6,979 nt of DNA from Bacteroidota bacterium. GTDB lineage: Bacteria > Bacteroidota > Bacteroidia > Chitinophagales > Chitinophagaceae. The DNA is taken from NCBI GenBank assembly GCA_023392185.1, contig JAEVZP010000235.1, positions 1-6,979 on the forward strand, given 5' to 3'. Below the pieces are notes generated by a model that was not told the origin of the DNA, ran no database searches, and was given only the letters and a program-made list of their open reading frames with translations. The position numbers and the translations under genes are program-made. Positions 6,824 to 6,979 of the stretch are shown in pieces (within the stretch, counting starts at the first letter, position 1; each line of letters begins with the position of its first letter).

Positions 6824-6979
6824 TTAGAAGAGTAATGAAAAGCTGATGGTCAAGTAACCACCGAAATACGCACACACCGTACTGCGGTAGATGTACAATG
6901 ATAGGCGGAGATACCCCAGTGCAACCACTAAAACAATGGCACTTACTCCGGTACTTCCGCTTCCCGCTGCCGGGCATCG
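6824..6979 (-). CDS. Open frame with hydrophobic C-terminal tail, partial, uncertain
   Basis: This frame is open from the right edge to TAA at 6824-6826, 51 codons. It starts with a Gly/Ser/Ala-rich stretch, then STGVSAIVLVVALGYL, which could span a membrane, and ends with another hydrophobic piece, YLTISFSLLF. The stop lies three bases before the start of the helix-turn-helix gene, which would suit a coupled operon pair. No family is recognised. A competing frame over the same bases ends at 6943-6945 with a charged tail, so only one of the two is likely to be the real upstream gene. Confidence 0.3.
   Translation of the reverse strand, partial: RCPAAGSGSTGVSAIVLVVALGYLRLSLYIYRSTVCAYFGGYLTISFSLLF
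6896..6924 (-). promoter_or_regulatory. Possible Bacteroidota-type promoter for the helix-turn-helix gene
   Basis: On the minus strand TTG (6922-6924) is followed after 18 bases by TATCATTG (6896-6903), seven of eight bases of TAnnTTTG. This would give a leader of about 70 bases before ATG 6820. It makes sense only if the hydrophobic open frame across this stretch is not a gene. The match is imperfect and could be chance. Confidence 0.25.
6943..6979 (-). CDS. Alternative end of the upstream gene, 11 residues visible
   Basis: In this frame the last visible residues are DARQREAEVPE followed by TAA at 6943-6945. The charged, Glu/Arg-rich tail and GC-rich codons look like an ordinary protein C-terminus. 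If it is real, about 120 bases would separate it from the helix-turn-helix gene, leaving room for the possible promoter at 6896-6924. Too little is present to name a product. Confidence 0.3.
   Translation of the reverse strand, partial: DARQREAEVPE

Noticed and set aside
6795..6977. Minus-strand 60-codon frame starting with ATG at 6977
   Set aside because: It overlaps the start of the helix-turn-helix gene in another frame, is rich in Cys/His/Pro, and has no recognisable feature.
1..6979. CRISPR arrays, tRNA or rRNA genes
   Set aside because: No regularly spaced direct repeats and no tRNA- or rRNA-like sequence were seen; almost all of the window is explained by coding sequence.

Overview
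The window reads as accessory chromosomal DNA from a member of the Bacteroidota, perhaps a Chitinophaga-, Niastella- or Pedobacter-like soil or host-associated bacterium. The phylum call rests on a good match to the Bacteroidota promoter consensus (TTTG, 19 bases, TAAATTTG) upstream of the main gene, on the absence of Shine-Dalgarno sequences before either start codon, and on moderate GC content. The genus is a guess.

Nearly nine tenths of the window (1-6151) is one uninterrupted minus-strand reading frame. I checked it codon by codon: 2050 codons from an ATG at 6151 with no stop, running off the left edge. It encodes the N-terminal part of a Tc (toxin complex, ABC toxin) A subunit, the large protein that pentamerises into the receptor-binding, pore-forming injection device of Tc toxins. 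In order it carries a degenerate peptidoglycan-binding-like segment, a carboxypeptidase-regulatory-like beta-sandwich, a long helical shell containing a VRP1-type SPAAY motif preceded by a CxCxxC cluster, an ABC_toxin_N segment, and the start of the neuraminidase-like beta region. The pore-forming and TcB-binding C-terminus, and any TcB/TcC cocoon genes, would lie beyond the left edge.

Between 6152 and 6538 is a gene-free, partly AT-rich stretch. It holds the predicted toxin promoter, a small hairpin sequence with a TTCG centre, an 81-bp element with near-perfect terminal inverted repeats that resemble IS3-family ends (a MITE or IS remnant), a pair of AT-rich direct repeats, and a 16-bp palindrome that overlaps the stop codon of the next gene.

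From 6539 to the right edge the sequence looks more GC-rich by eye. It holds a complete 93-residue minus-strand gene for a small Cro/CI-like helix-turn-helix protein, preceded by the end of an unidentified gene whose reading frame cannot be settled here. All supported genes point the same way. The toxin gene has its own promoter and is separated from the helix-turn-helix gene by the repeat-bearing spacer, so I treat it as an independent transcription unit. Whether the small regulator controls it is open.
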